A stretch of DNA of 64,000 nucleotides from Sepioteuthis lessoniana (GCA_963585895.1 OY757913.1:102721971-102785970); one strand, 5' to 3'; positions 22,135 to 33,832 are shown, counted from the stretch's first letter. Program-made: numbers and translations. The notes: generated from the letters alone by a model not told the origin.

Positions 22135-22540
22135 ACCAGCTAGTCAATGGGAGTTGAAATGCATTGACTATCCCGTGTAGACGGGTAAGATCCTTTCAAA
22201 ATGGATTGTCCTGCGTATGAAAGAAAATTATCTGTTGTTGACGCTCAAGTTCTTAAGATCTGGGGAGTGTGGAGTACACCTTCGTGGCTATTACTCTTAG
22301 GTCCACTGTAATTCGGAGTGATAGTGCCTATTAGGGTTCAATTCATGGGGGCAAATTAATCCGTTTGTAAATCGTATAGATACAATTATCCGCTCTCATA
22401 TAAATGTGAGCAATCTGAGCAGTAAGGAGTACACTTCTTTGCCATTACTCCCAGGTTAACTCAGAACTGAAGGCCTAGTATCTGTCTGTGTTTTATCAAT
22501 GAGTCAAACAGATCTGTTAAAAAAACCCTCTTACGATAGA
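22135..22540 (+). repeat. Family C head fragments, diverged
   Basis: Two successive degenerate C-head segments: one from AGCTAGTCAATGGG through GGAGTACACCTTCGTGGC, the second from AAGGAGTACACTTCTTTGCC to ATGAGTCAAACAG. The array and tail are not clear. Confidence 0.5.
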
Positions 22541-22849
22541 ACTAAACCTTATAACGTTAATAAGAATATAATGAATGCGATTCCTTAATCTCGAGGCATG
22601 AAATAACCAATAATTGAATGACTTGCCGTTAAAATCGATCATTCAATCAATAATTTCATTGATGAAGTTGAGAGAAGGTCATTTCTATCCAAGTTGAGAA
22701 CAACGAGACTTAAAAGCATTGTTCTTTCCAAAAAAACCAAAGTTAAGCATTGATGATTGAGTTCAGTTCTTAAGTTGGTGACCATTTATTATGCTCTCTA
22801 AGTAAAACGAAGTCTATGCATTGGACTAAGTAAAGTTTTGTTTGACTTT
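22541..22849. other. No recognised gene or repeat
   Basis: Nothing assignable. Confidence 0.4.
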
Positions 22850-22958
22850 AATTTCTTTGTTGAAAGGCATATATCAACCGTAGTGTGTTATTTAATTCCA
22901 AAGACATCCACGTAGAAAAACAAGAGGGATAGAATTTAAACCATAGATAAGAGATAAT

Positions 22959-23230
22959 ATTTACCAACCCCTCCGCTCGGGCAGGATATGACACAAGGTC
23001 AATATTTAAGCGGAGTTTAACAGGTTTGAATTCAGAGTTTTTCTTCTCCTAGACTAGTTGCCTCAACAAGGCTGAATAACCTTGTCAACCCTACTTTTAC
23101 CCATAGCTGGAGGGAGAATAATTGGATTCATACCTTTCCCTAGGGAATTAGTGCTATGTGAAATGCAATCAGTCTCGTCCAGGAATTGAACTCGTGTGCA
23201 TTTCCTACGAGGATAACCATTACACCACCT
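22959..23230 (-). repeat. SINE family A copy with 18 bp target duplication
   Basis: Flanked by an exact CCATAGATAAGAGATAAT (22941-22958 and 23231-23248). The copy lacks the first few bases of the tRNA-like head. Confidence 0.92.
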
Positions 23231-23260
23231 CCATAGATAAGAGATAATGAATTTCGTACC

Positions 23261-23428
23261 TAAAACTGATTAATCATACGCAAACAAATGAAATCCTGCT
23301 CATAGAAAATTTTACCTTCTAAGTATTCGTTCAGAAATCTCTGGTTGAATGTATATACATATAGACAGAATTTGGCGTTAAAAAAAAAAACTACCAAGGT
23401 TGATACGCCATAAAACCCAACCAACCAA
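23261..23428 (+). repeat. Truncated C/D tail unit
   Basis: A 168 bp piece ending in the shared hairpin tail (TTTGGCGTTAAAAAA, then AAGGTTGATACGCCATAAAA). It is flanked by TCGTACC (23254-23260 and 23429-23435), which restores the host D sequence. Confidence 0.6.
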
Positions 23429-23540
23429 TCGTACCTTTTCAAAGGATATTAGTCGAAAGTGATCAGGATAGCGCTGGTGGTGTTCGAACTCGTTTACTAT
23501 GATGTTGTTGTCTGGCTTGTTCGCCACTACATGGATTCAC

Positions 23541-23938
23541 TCCGTTTGATTCTTTTGTAAATTATTGATTTTTAATGTTAACTGTATTATTAATGTTTCG
23601 TTTATTTGATAGCACTTGTTTATTTGTCACTAATCCTTTGTTTTAGCACAATTATATGATTTAATGTATTCCAAGAAGGAAGTTACTTATCAAGTAACCG
23701 AAACTCACCAAAAACTGAGCGGATAGAAAACACTCCTTTAGCCTTTATTATTTCCACCGAGCAGTTTTAACTCCATGCTTGTTTTGGGGTCATCAGGAGA
23801 GAATGTGTACCGTTTCGAGGCCTTCCTCTCGACGGTTTTATTTGCCCCCCCCCTCACTGACATGAGGTCCCATTAAAGCATCCTGACAAATCAACGTCTA
23901 ACGGCGAAATGTAAAAATTTTCAAATTTGGTCGCATAA
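23541..23938. other. Degenerate family C array and unassigned sequence
   Basis: The first part resembles minus-strand C array units (TTAGCACAATTATATGATTTAA). About 23700-23938 holds nothing I recognise, including a C-run near 23847. Confidence 0.4.
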
Positions 23939-24200
23939 TTAGAATATTGTTGCGCATTCCCGAGCGGGTGATGCTATGACGTGTTTATTTTGAAATATTC
24001 CATGGAACATTTCTTTTATTCCATATCCACATTGAACAGTTTCAATTATTTCCGTAAGGTCTTTCATACTTTTGCTTCTATTACGCCGATTGATTCCAAT
24101 TTGTCCCAGAAATTGGTACAGGGTGCCTGCAACGAAGCCTCTTGCTCCAATCTCCACAGCTTTAACGGTAACGCTATACCCTTCCTTTTCCATTTTTTTT
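23939..24200 (-). pseudogene. LINE polyprotein C-terminal fragment
   Basis: An 84-residue minus-strand frame contains VEIGARGFVAGTLYQFLGQI, then IGINRRNRSKSMKDL and TEIIETVQCGYG. The pattern E-I/V-G-A/C-R-G-F-V followed by a basic, tryptophan- or glycine-rich end is common at the very C terminus of invertebrate LINE RT polyproteins. The role of this C-terminal domain is not established. The fragment has no catalytic residues and no clear start, and is a truncated relic. Confidence 0.55.
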
Positions 24201-24404
24201 TAGATCTTTTTTTCTATCTAATTCCAATAATTTACACACAATGGTTGGTTTTTCAAGTTTTCCTATCAAATACCGATAATTTATACACAATTATATGCAT
24301 TCAAGGAACCATTTTTATTCAATAATAACCACTTTTTGTACACAGTTATATAGTATTAAGTATTCCTATCTAAAACTAATAATTTAGACACGGTTATATG
24401 CGCT
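24201..24404. repeat. Degenerate family C array
   Basis: Several units like TTATACACAATTATATGC, the minus-strand form of the C array. Confidence 0.45.
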
Positions 24405-24666
24405 ATATCCGGCTCATTGGTCGAAACAGTAGAGTTTTCGCCAATGGTCCGGGAGAACTGGTTTCAATCCGAGGTCGCGTCATACCAAAGACTTTGAAAA
24501 TGGTACTTCACACCTCCTTGCTTAACACTCAGCAATATAAAGTACGTATCAAGGGTAAAGTAGAGCAATCCAGGGAAAGGAGTAGCGCCCTCCCCTACAC
24601 CTCAGTGTAGTAGCTATTGAAAAGGGAGCCTTCTGGTCTTCCTCGACTACGGTTGCAAACTTTACT
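24405..24666 (+). repeat. SINE family B copy
   Basis: Full-length, with GGCTCATTGGTCGAAACAGTAG as the head, B box GTTTCAATCC, and the standard tail. The 70-residue ORF across it is not a gene. Confidence 0.8.
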
Positions 24667-24756
24667 TTCTACTTACTATATATTCTATCATGGATTCTTA
24701 ATCTAAAACTCAAGTCTCATGCGCAATTGTTATGCATGTTTTAAGGTAAATATCCG

Positions 24757-25006
24757 ACCGGCTCCTTGGCCTAATTGGTAAAGTGTTTGCTCATGGTCTG
24801 GGAAACCTGGGTTCAATCCCAGGTAGCGTCATAAAGAAGACTTTAAAAATGGTAGTTGATACTTCCTTGCTTAACACCCAGGAATATAAATACGTATCAA
24901 GGGTAAAGTGGAGCAATCCAGAAGAAGGAGTAGCGCCCTCCCCTACATCTCGGTGTAGTAGCTATTGAAAAGGGAGCCTTCTGGTCGCTCTCGACTATAG
25001 TTGCAA
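24757..25006 (+). repeat. SINE family B copy, well preserved
   Basis: The best-preserved tRNA-like head of the family: A box TGGCCTAATTGG and B box GGTTCAATCCC, ~45 bp apart. It is followed by the B body and tail. It sits about 90 bp after the previous B copy in the same orientation. Confidence 0.85.
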
Positions 25007-25276
25007 AATTTTGTGTCGAGCACTTTCTTCGTTTACTTAGTCCTCTGTCAGAGTTTTTTCTATTGGCTCGACATTACGATATTCTTTGATTTTTTTTTAG
25101 AATATACGTATAATTTTAGTCTTTTTTTTTATGGAATTTTTTCCCAAATATCAATTTGTGTATTTTTTTATTCACAAATTGGATCATTTGGTTTTTTTTC
25201 ACTCAGCCAGAGTTAACGGTAGGGATTAACCTAAAATAGGAATAAATTACATACATGCACACAAGCACACACACGG

Positions 25277-25279
<3 letters not shown>

Positions 25280-25339
<60 letters not shown>
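25280..25339. repeat. (AT)n microsatellite
   Basis: An uninterrupted AT dinucleotide run preceded by short AC repeats. Confidence 0.95.
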
Positions 25340-25342
<3 letters not shown>

Positions 25343-25599
25343 ACTCCGTTTATATATCAAAAACATTTTAGGAATAGAATAAAAATTAAAATGTGTGAAA
25401 ACAGAGAAATTTAATACCTGAAAAGGGTTACTGACTTTTTTTTTGTTTCAGTCAATTACATTTTTCTTTCTCTTAGCACAATCATCAGGAAGGAGAAAAT
25501 ATGATCTTTTTAGAATTGCTTCTAATCAGGCAGAATAAATTTTCAGAATCAACGAGCTGAAACTTACGTCATGCTGACATGAATATGTGTGTGTTTGTG

Positions 25600-25825
25600 C
25601 GTACATGAGGGCGAGAGAGAGAGAAAAAAGAGAGATAAAGGGATAGAAAGAAGGAGAAAGAGAGAGAGAGATAATGAGAAGGGGAGAGTGAAGGAGAGAG
25701 AGAGAGAGAAAGAGAGAGAAAAGGAGAAGGGGAGAAAGAGAGAAGGTGAGAGAGAAAGAGAGAAAGAGAGAGAAGGAGAATCAAAGGGAGAGAGAAGGGA
25801 AGAGAGAGAGAGAGGGGGGGAAACA
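25600..25825. repeat. Long (GA)n-rich tract
   Basis: More than 200 bp of nearly pure purine sequence, mainly GA with GGA and AAGA variants. It produces Ser/Leu-rich or Arg/Glu-rich artefact ORFs on both strands. Confidence 0.95.
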
Positions 25826-27439
25826 GGCATCTTGAGAGTAATGACAATAAAGGGTTTATTTAACTGAGTTCCCGAGCTAAAGTGTCTCCTCTGATACAGT
25901 TTTGTTTTATACTCGAAAGACTTATTTGTTGTTAGGGGATCTTATCTATCAGTAAAAATTGCAATCAGCTCATTCTAAGCCCGACAAAAAAGACTTGGTA
26001 TATTGTTTTTAAGAAAGGTAATTATAAACATTCTAAGAGGAGTCCAAACTTTCCAGTCAATTTCCGGAACATATATCACGTAACCTTACCAGTCGTAGCT
26101 AGCTGCAGCTTTGGTAGTATCGTGGTAGTTGGTGTGCTGACACGTGGTGCATTGCTTCAATCGTCATAGATTGAATTTGTGGAGTCAAAGGTGAAGTCTT
26201 ACTTGATCACAGTACAGTAACCCAATGGTTGAAGGCATTTTATTCGGTTTTCTAGAACCTTGGCCACCACTTACGATTAGGCAGGTCTTAAATCGTGGAT
26301 CTCCAAAACCATAGAGGCAAATATGGTGAGTAGGTCTCTGGGAGGATATGGGGAGCTCGTTATCCCTCACTGCAGAGTGGTTCATCACTTTCACGACTCC
26401 GGCAAAAGCAACAAGAGTTCCTGAATTTTGTCTCACGTTAGCGAAATATTGAAAAACTTTTAACCTACCCGAGTAATTTGACTATTTACACGATTGTTAG
26501 AGACTTTAAAGTTGGTTGTAATGATTCAATTAATAAAACGGACTCAAATCTTATTAGTCGCTTTTTGTCTTCGATACGTTGTCGATATTCAACGTATTTT
26601 TGGATTATTCTTATTTTCTTTGTAGTTTTAGATATTAGGATATGACTTCCTGTTAGTATTCAATGAAGGTTTTGGACCTGTCCTAATGTTATTTTCTTTT
26701 TTTTCCTCTCTCTCTCTCTCTCTTTCTCTCTCTCACACACTCTTTGATGCAAGTTGTTAATTTTGAATGAATTTTTCGATTATTTTATCTTTATTTTTTT
26801 GTCTGAGACTTTGTGATGAGTTATTGGTAATATTGAATGAATTTTATACTGATCTTATCTTGACTGTCTGATACTTTGAGATGAAATTTTAATATTCATA
26901 GAATGTTTTCATACACCTATACGTTCTGTAATTTTTCGAATGATTTATGAGATTCTCAGATTTTAATATTCAAGGAATGGTTTAAGTTCATCTTTGATCA
27001 TTTGTCCTAGCTTATATACATACATATATATGAACACATTCATTATATACGAATGCGTCCATTGTAGTGTTTTCAGGCCTTCTTTTATTATAACTCTTAC
27101 AGTGGGATATGTATTATTGTCATGACAGGTTTTCTACTGACACTTTTAGTTCTGTGATAGCGCTAAATTAACGAAGATCGGCAACAGGATTCTGTTTTGC
27201 AGAAGAAGTCAGAAGAATATATCGGCCCGAACGTTTTGGTGCGAAATCAAAGATAAGAATGATCTGAACATTTATACCAAATATTACTTCTGTAATATAC
27301 AGCTGCTTTTCTTTTCCAGTACGTTTTAACTTAGTTAAAGTCCAAGACAAATGTATACTTTTTTTTTTACGTACACGTGGAAAGCAGGACGATGGACGTA
27401 AAGTTATGCGAATAAACCCTTTGAGGGTCAAACGCAATG
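25826..27439. other. No recognised gene
   Basis: The ORF at 26185-26436 (minus) has no recognisable features. A (TC)n run lies at about 26706-26735. At about 26755-26900 a ~70 bp unit with GTCTGA-x-ACTTTG-GATGA is imperfectly repeated twice. No element family could be assigned. Confidence 0.4.
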
Positions 27440-27699
27440 CCTAACCTGGTCCTCGACGTATGAGTCTCGCAGGTCAATCGACAGTCCGATTGGGGAACTA
27501 CTGCTGCTCATCTATAAGAGTGGCTTCTATAGATGAGAATAAAAAAAGCCATCGAAAGATAACCATGATCCCCACTCAAACCACATACATAAACCGTATC
27601 GCTCTTCGCACGGGTAAAAAAGTGACGCGTCCAGCTGAGGTTGGAGCCCAGGCCTCTGTGTTCGAAAAATCAGCTACAGAGCTCAAACAACAAAAACTA

Positions 27700-28596
27700 C
27701 AAAAATGCAAACAAACAATACAAATAGCGACATTCAACGTTAGAACCTTAAATAGAATAGGACAACTACTGGAGCTGACTGCATCGGGCGTAGAACATAA
27801 GATAGACTTAATATCCATACAAGAACACAGATACTTGCACAACGAGGATATTAAATATCACGATACTGGCAATGGATGGACGCGGGACTCTGTATAAGCA
27901 TGGAAAAACTCTGTCAATGCCACGGTAGGAGGTGTAGGCATACTTATAGGACTAAGAGCGTTAAAATCACTAAATAGCATTGAGAGAATACAACATAGGA
28001 TGATGGAAGCTACTTTTAATGGCAATCCCAGAGCAACAATTATCTCCTGATACCGCCCTACGAATGTTAGTGAAGAAACTGAACTAGTAGCTTTCTACGA
28101 TCAGCTATCCTCTCTAATACGTAGCATTCCGAAACACAACGTGCTAGTCATTTGGCGGAGACATGAATGCCCAAATTGGAAAAAGCGGATATAACAAATA
28201 CAGCCTACACAACACGTCAAATAGGAATGGACCCCATCGACAGATTTTATGATCGAAAATAGATTAACATGCCTCAATACAGACATTCAAAAGAGGGAGG
28301 GAAAATTATGGACCTACACAAACGTGAACAATACTAAAGCACAGATAGACAACGTCTTTATAAACAAGAAATGGAAAAACAGCGCGATGAATTGCGAGGC
28401 ATACTCCTCTTTCGAGGGTGTATCCTCCGATCACCGAATAGTCACGGCAAAAATACGACTAAGCCTACGAAAAAACGCCACACGAACAGCGACCACTAAA
28501 CAATATTACTGGGCCCTTCCTAACAAGAGAGATATTAGTGATGATTATGTATTAGAATTGAGAAACAGATTCGAGACACAACAAGAGAAGACATAA
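27700..28596 (+). pseudogene. LINE AP-endonuclease domain, broken
   Basis: The domain nicks the genomic target to prime reverse transcription. Motifs in order: IATFNVRTL (27724 on), LISIQEHRYL with the metal-binding glutamate, then after a stop at 27895 VGGVGILIGLRALKSLNS, NGNPRATIIS followed by a stop, FGGDMNAQIGK in a different frame (about 28150), and SDHRIVTAKI, the conserved SDH box, at about 28430. All key blocks are recognisable, but at least two stops and two frame changes separate them. A 5' extension from 27460 is rich in Lys and Gln and is not assignable. Confidence 0.8.
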
Positions 28597-28999
28597 ATAC
28601 GTACCCCAAATGACGAATATGAGAATTTCCTCAAAGCACGCTTCGGGGAAGCAGTGAATTGTATTCTAACAAAATCTAGAACTAAATATAGAGTCAACTG
28701 GGAAACGTTAGCGATTAGTGAAAATCGTGTAGGCGTGAAAACTGCCTCCAAATGCTATAAGAAGAACCCAACAAACACAAATGCACTAAAACTAAAAAAA
28801 AAAACACAAAATGAATAAGCAAGCATATATCTAAAAGATCAGACATAATACATTCAAAACCAGATTGATAAGATTAGAGACTCAGTGAGAGATAGGCAAT
28901 CTGGCAAACAATAAATGAAGTGAGTAGAAGGAAGAGCACAACCAAAGCTTAATTGAAAGCTACAAACCAACAAGAAAGAATAAAACGGTGAAAACAGCA

Positions 29000-30595
29000 T
29001 TTCGAAAATCTACAAGGAAACCCACCGAAAGTTACACATGAACCAATCACTAGAATTATTATTAAGCAAGTAGACAGTAAAGAAGGACCGTTCACTCAAG
29101 AAGAACTCGACTCGATTCTTAGAAAAATTAAAAATAGGAAAGCCGCTGGGCTTGACGAGATTCCCCCAGAAGTATGGAAGACCAGACAATTCGACGTCAT
29201 ATTGCTCCGAGAGTGCAACGCAGTCTATAATCAAAATCCGATATACATATCGATGAAGGGATGCATCCTCCCCTTCCCTAAAACGGGTGACCTCGGATTA
29301 GCCAAGAACTACCGATGTGTAATACTTACATCCATAGCAACCAAAATTTACAATGCCCTACTCCGAACCCGCATAGAACCCAAAATTGACAACATTCTTA
29401 GGAAAAACCAAAATAGCTTCCGAAGAAATCGATCCACGACCTCACAAATATTGACCATCCGTAGAATCCTTGAAGGCGTACGGGCAAAAATCCTACTGAT
29501 GACAATATTATTTGTCGACTTTACCAAGGCCTTTGATTCCATTCACAGAGGCAAGATGGAACAAATCTTACTAGCATACAGCATACCAAAAGAGACCGTC
29601 GGAGCAATAACAATTCTCTATAGAAATACTAAAGTGAAAGCACGTTCACTGGATGGAGACACAGAATACTTTGACATTTTAGCAGGAATACTACAAGGGG
29701 ACACGCTAGCCACATGCCTCTTTGTCATCTGTCTAGACTACGTGCTTAGAACATCAATTGATAAAATCAAAGAAAACGGCTTCGAGCTGACAAAGAAAAG
29801 AAGCAGAAGGTACTCCGCAAAAACAATTACCGACGCCGACTACGCCGATGACAGAGCGATTCTGGCAAATACATCCAACCTAGCCGAAACACTACTGCAT
29901 AGTTTGGAACAAGCCAACGCAGGCATTGGCCTCCATGTCAATGCACACAAAACTGAATACATGCGCTTTAATCAAACAGGCAACATTTCCACACTTGACA
30001 GAAGCTCTCTGAAACTGGTAGACAAGTTCACCTACCTAGGAAGCAGTGTCTCATCAACCGAAAAAGACATCGACACGTGGCTAACGAAGGCATGGACAGC
30101 TATCGATAAGCTATCAATCGTATGGAAGTCAGACCTGACTGATAAAATGAATCGCAGTTTCTTCCAAGCAGCGGTCGTATCGATACTGCTATATGGATGC
30201 ACTACTTGGACGCTAACAAAACGGCTGGAGAATAAAGCTAGACGGCAATTACACAAGAATGCTGCGAGCAATATTGAACAAGTCCTGGAGGAAACACCCT
30301 ACAAAGCATCAACTATACGGCCACCTATCTCCCATCACACAAACTATCCATGTTAGACGAACCAGACATACAGGACACTGCTTGAGAAGCAGGGACGAGC
30401 TCATAAGCGATGTACTCCCATGGACCCCCATATATGGCCGTGCAAAAGCAGGACGACCAGCTCGAACATACATACATACAGCAGCTATATGAGAATACGC
30501 GATGTAGCCCTGAAAACCATCCAAAGGCAATGAACGATAGGGAGAAGTGGCGAGAGAGAGTAAGGGGTATCCGTGCTGGCGGCACGACATGATGA
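29000..30595 (+). pseudogene. LINE reverse transcriptase, frameshifted
   Basis: The frame is open from about 29000 to 30240. It shows KNRKAAGLDEIPPEVWKT (finger motif), FVDFTKAFDS (motif A aspartate), GILQGDTLA (motif B), DADYADD (motif C, catalytic YADD) and YLGSSVSSTEKDID in the thumb region. No ATG precedes motif 0, so the visible upstream limit is set by decay. Two frameshifts (about 30240 and 30470) break the C-terminal region LRAILNKSWRKHP...RTRHTGH...KAGRPARTY...NDREKWRERV, which in the copy at 35781 is continuous. The enzyme copies the LINE RNA at the nicked target. Confidence 0.85.
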
Positions 30596-30605
30596 TGATG
30601 ACTAT

Positions 30606-31622
30606 ACAGCTGTTGGATCTTGACAAACGACAAGGAACGCGTATATATAAAGATATAGTCTTATATTTCTATTCTTCGACGGTGACCCTTGTGTGGAGCA
30701 GGGGTACAGTCTGAGAGAGTTCGCATTCTAATAGGAATTGTCACGTGTTGAAACAGCCGGCAGGAACTGACTTCACCCAAAATTGTAGACATTATATAGT
30801 GTTAAATCTCCCAGGTGACCCATATGGTCACACATCTTTACCCATGCTAGTTCTCGATTGGCTGCAGCTTACACCCACGCATTGCTAGTTGTCAGTTAGT
30901 CATGGTTTTGATTTTATCTACGGCTGGATGTATTTATCAACTACATTCGCCGGGTTCATCAGGGGTCAAGTAATGCATTTCACTGCTTCGAATTAAGATG
31001 AAGAAAGAAAGGACACAAAAAAAATCTCAAAATGCAAACGGATAACCCAGTCCTGATTAGAAGACCTCGAATTAATTAATACTACTAAGAGAAATTGTCA
31101 CCTAGTAGATGTTATCCTTCCAGTGACTACAGAGGGAAAAAACACCGTGAAAAGATCTTCAAATACTTAGATCTTCCAAGGGAATTAAAAAAGCAGGGGA
31201 ACTTGAAGATGGTTTTTATACTAATTGTAATTTGTACTCCTAGAAAGAACCCTAAATGCAAGAGATTTTAACCAATTTTATCAGTGCCGTAGTCTGGACT
31301 ACGGAACTGATAAAATTGGTTAAAACAGACATGATGTGATTATATGAGAGTTGGTGTTACTTGGACTTCAATGAAAGATTATCAATTAAACCAGGTGGGA
31401 AAAGATTACAAGAGTCGATTGATAATAACATAAACGATTAAATGATTCTCGAACGTCTTCTGATCAGGCTGCAACAGTGGTCCTTGATTATAGTGTTCTT
31501 CTATTCAAGAAGCTATAAAGGATTCTAATTAGCAGTTTATCTCCATTATATCAAAGATTTGGATGATTAAAAATGATGCTCAATTGGCAAAAATAAATGA
31601 TTTATTTACATATGTATACATA
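30606..31622. other. Mostly unassigned sequence
   Basis: No gene or repeated element recognised. A near-perfect palindrome lies at 31266-31325 (listed separately). Confidence 0.4.
31266..31325. repeat. 60 bp near-perfect palindrome
   Basis: Two 29-base arms (31266-31294 and 31297-31325) are reverse complements with a single mismatch (G at 31286 against A at 31305) and a 2-base spacer. The arms begin TTTTAACCAATTTTATCAGT. It is not a simple-sequence repeat. Confidence 0.95.
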
Positions 31623-31634
31623 AACAAGAATAAT

Positions 31635-32232
31635 CATCATTATCATGTCGCGCTATCAGCACGGATATCCCTGACCCTCTATCGCCACCCCTCCCTATCG
31701 TCCATTGCTTCCGCTTGGTCTTCAGGGCTATATGCCGTATCGGCACAGAGCTGCTGTATGTAGGTTCCAACAGGTCGTCCTGCCTTTGCTCGTCCATGTG
31801 AAGGAGGCTACAGGAGTACATCGCTTATGAGCTCGTCACATCTTCTCCATCAGTGTCCCGCATGTCTAGTTCGCTAATTTTGATAGTTTCCGTGATTAAT
31901 GGTTGGTGGTCGTAAAGCTGCTGCTTCGTGGGGTGCTGCCTCCAGGACTTGTTCAATATTGCTCGCAGCATTCTTGTGTAGTTGCCGTCAAGCTTTTTCT
32001 TCATACGTTTAGTTAGTGTCCATGTAGTGCATCCATATAGCAGTATTGACACGGCTGATGCCTGAAAGAAACTGCGTTTTATCTTATCGGTCAGGTCTGA
32101 CTTCCATACGACCGATAGGCTATCTATAGCTGTCTATGCCTTTGCTAGTCGCATGTCAACAGGGGACATATCCACACTAAACGGTAGCTCTCTGAAACTA
32201 GTTAACAAGTTCACCTACTTAGGAACCTACTC
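31635..32232 (-). mobile_element. LINE insertion with 5' inversion (twin priming)
   Basis: A minus-strand 3' LINE fragment (31635-32157; translation includes SILLYGCTTWTLTKR and LDGNYTRMLRAILNKSWRQH) joins at 32158 to the immediately upstream LINE segment in plus orientation (32158-32232; equivalent to 29979-30045 of the longest copy). The whole is flanked by an exact 12 bp duplication AACAAGAATAAT (31623-31634 and 32233-32244). This is the signature of twin priming. The 3' tail carries a short TGATGAT-type repeat. Confidence 0.9.
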
Positions 32233-32388
32233 AACAAGAATAATTAACTAAAATGTTTCCTTTAAATTAGCGAGAATAAGCTCGGCTAAAAATGTGATCT
32301 TCAGGTAACAGACAAATTGTGAGAAATCCTATCCCGCTAAGGAAAAAATTCTTAAGTTACTTTTTACTGAACTTGAACACGTTCTCAT

Positions 32389-32813
32389 TGTAGTATACCC
32401 CGCGTATATATATACAAATATAATTATAAGCGGAAACATAATCCACGATAATGACGAACGAAACACACTTGCTTATAAAAATATGTATCTCTCACACTTT
32501 ATTCTCGAAAGGGTTGGTGTTTCTGCGGTATGTGAGAGCTGAGTGGAGACAGGGAAAGACTGGTATATTCGTCCAACTTCTCTCCTGACCATAGCAGCAC
32601 TTCTTCCGGGGTTGCTCAACTGGGGGTCGCTGAGGGCCATAGCCCCCAGTCTGCAAACTGGCCCTCAGCCTGGCCTTCCTGTCCCCAACTAAGTCAACTG
32701 CCGCTAGCACCTGCCTATATTCTTTCATAACACCCACTTGCTTCCGCTTCTTCTTATTTAAACAGGTGCATCTCTTGATTGACGGCTCGGTCAAGGGTCA
32801 ATATACAACAACA
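32389..32813 (-). mobile_element. Solo LTR related to family LTR-2
   Basis: On the minus strand it starts TGTTGTATATTGACC, like LTR-2, and ends at TATACTACA. Flanks TCAT and TTAT match in 3 of 4 bases; the exact 3' edge could be 32810. The 100-residue ORF inside is not conserved in related copies and not a gene. Confidence 0.6.
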
Positions 32814-32841
32814 TTATAGTATACGAACATGTCACTTTTAC

Positions 32842-33155
32842 TGTTGTAGAGTAGCTTACACCTCTTCAACACTACAAGAAGAACTGGTACAGAGACATAA
32901 CTAGCTTACGATTAAAGATTTCGATGGTTGATTACTAAGTCGAAATTAAGTTTACTAATATTTGGACTGATCCACCTTCGAGTGGTAATACAGCAATTTG
33001 AGCCTCTTCTATTACTTGTAAGTTCTCTTGTTAATTGTTTGTAACTTATTGTGCTGTGTTTTTGGTATGTATCCGTTAGCACCGGATACTGGTGCTGAAT
33101 AAATACATTAAGCTCTCATTCTTCTCTGTGTATCATTCACATCGACGATACAACA
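32842..33155 (+). mobile_element. Solo LTR of a separate short family
   Basis: A 314 bp unit with inverted ends TGTTGTA and TACAACA, flanked by an exact 5 bp duplication TTTAC (32837-32841 and 33156-33160). A poly(A) signal AATAAA is at 33098-33103, which gives the strand. The 5 bp duplication differs from the 4 bp of the other LTRs here. Single copy in the window. Confidence 0.75.
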
Positions 33156-33655
33156 TTTACAATAGTGAAATCTTATTATTTCGAAGATTGACAAAACAAA
33201 AATAGAGTCATGCAAAGTCTTCAACGAGTTTAATCGCGAAATCAAAGGATTAATATACTTCGATCATTCACATCAAAAGAAGGCAGCAAATAACATGACA
33301 ATTTTTTTTTTTTTTTCACAAAGTAATTTGCTCAAGGTTAGAGGAAATACGGATCGATCCCAAAAATGGGATTTTATATAACTGGAAGATAACAATAATA
33401 ATAAATAAAAGGTTAAAAAAAAGAAAGAAAGAAAAGGATACCCTATTGTGTGATTGACAAAGACACATTATTTATTCTTCATTTATCTCGTTTTTGACGT
33501 TGCCGCTACTTTGTTCGAATTTACAGAAATAGGGCAGGGTCATTATCTATTTTTCTTATTTGCCTTCCTCTCTCGCCTTCTTCCCCTATTTCTCTCTCTC
33601 GCTCTTTCTCCTCTAACACACTAACACACTGCCTCTCTTTCTCTCTCTCTCTCTC
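33156..33655. other. No recognised gene; pyrimidine-rich end
   Basis: Unassigned sequence with a poly(T) near 33302 and a TC-rich stretch at 33545-33655. Confidence 0.4.

Positions 33656-33832
<177 letters not shown>

Larger units (their letters stand above)
22850..23540 (-). repeat. SINE family D copy with two nested insertions
   Basis: D pieces remain at 22850-22958 (tail and central domain), 23249-23260 and 23429-23540 (head, B box GTGTTCGAACTCG). They are separated by a SINE A and by a truncated C/D tail unit, each with its own duplication. Confidence 0.7.
27440..30605 (+). mobile_element. APE/RT LINE, longest copy
   Basis: An APE-type endonuclease region followed by a reverse transcriptase, ending in a short (GAT)n tail (GATGATGATGA near 30590-30600). 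There is no RNase H, and the order EN-RT with a simple-repeat tail resembles RTE-type LINEs, but I cannot fix the clade. Several frameshifts and stops mean it is inactive. The 5' limit is uncertain. Further copies are at 31635, 35781, 44126 and 44965. Confidence 0.8.

Noticed and set aside
24766..24836. tRNA-like sequence with A and B boxes
   Set aside because: It is the head of SINE family B, recurs several times with SINE body attached, and lacks convincing acceptor pairing. The same holds for the family A heads with TGGTGTAATGG.
25564..25867. Overlapping long ORFs on both strands
   Set aside because: They are produced by a (GA)n tract; composition is almost only Ser/Leu or Arg/Glu/Lys.
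32492..32794. 100-residue minus-strand ORF
   Set aside because: It lies within a solo LTR and is not open in related LTR copies.
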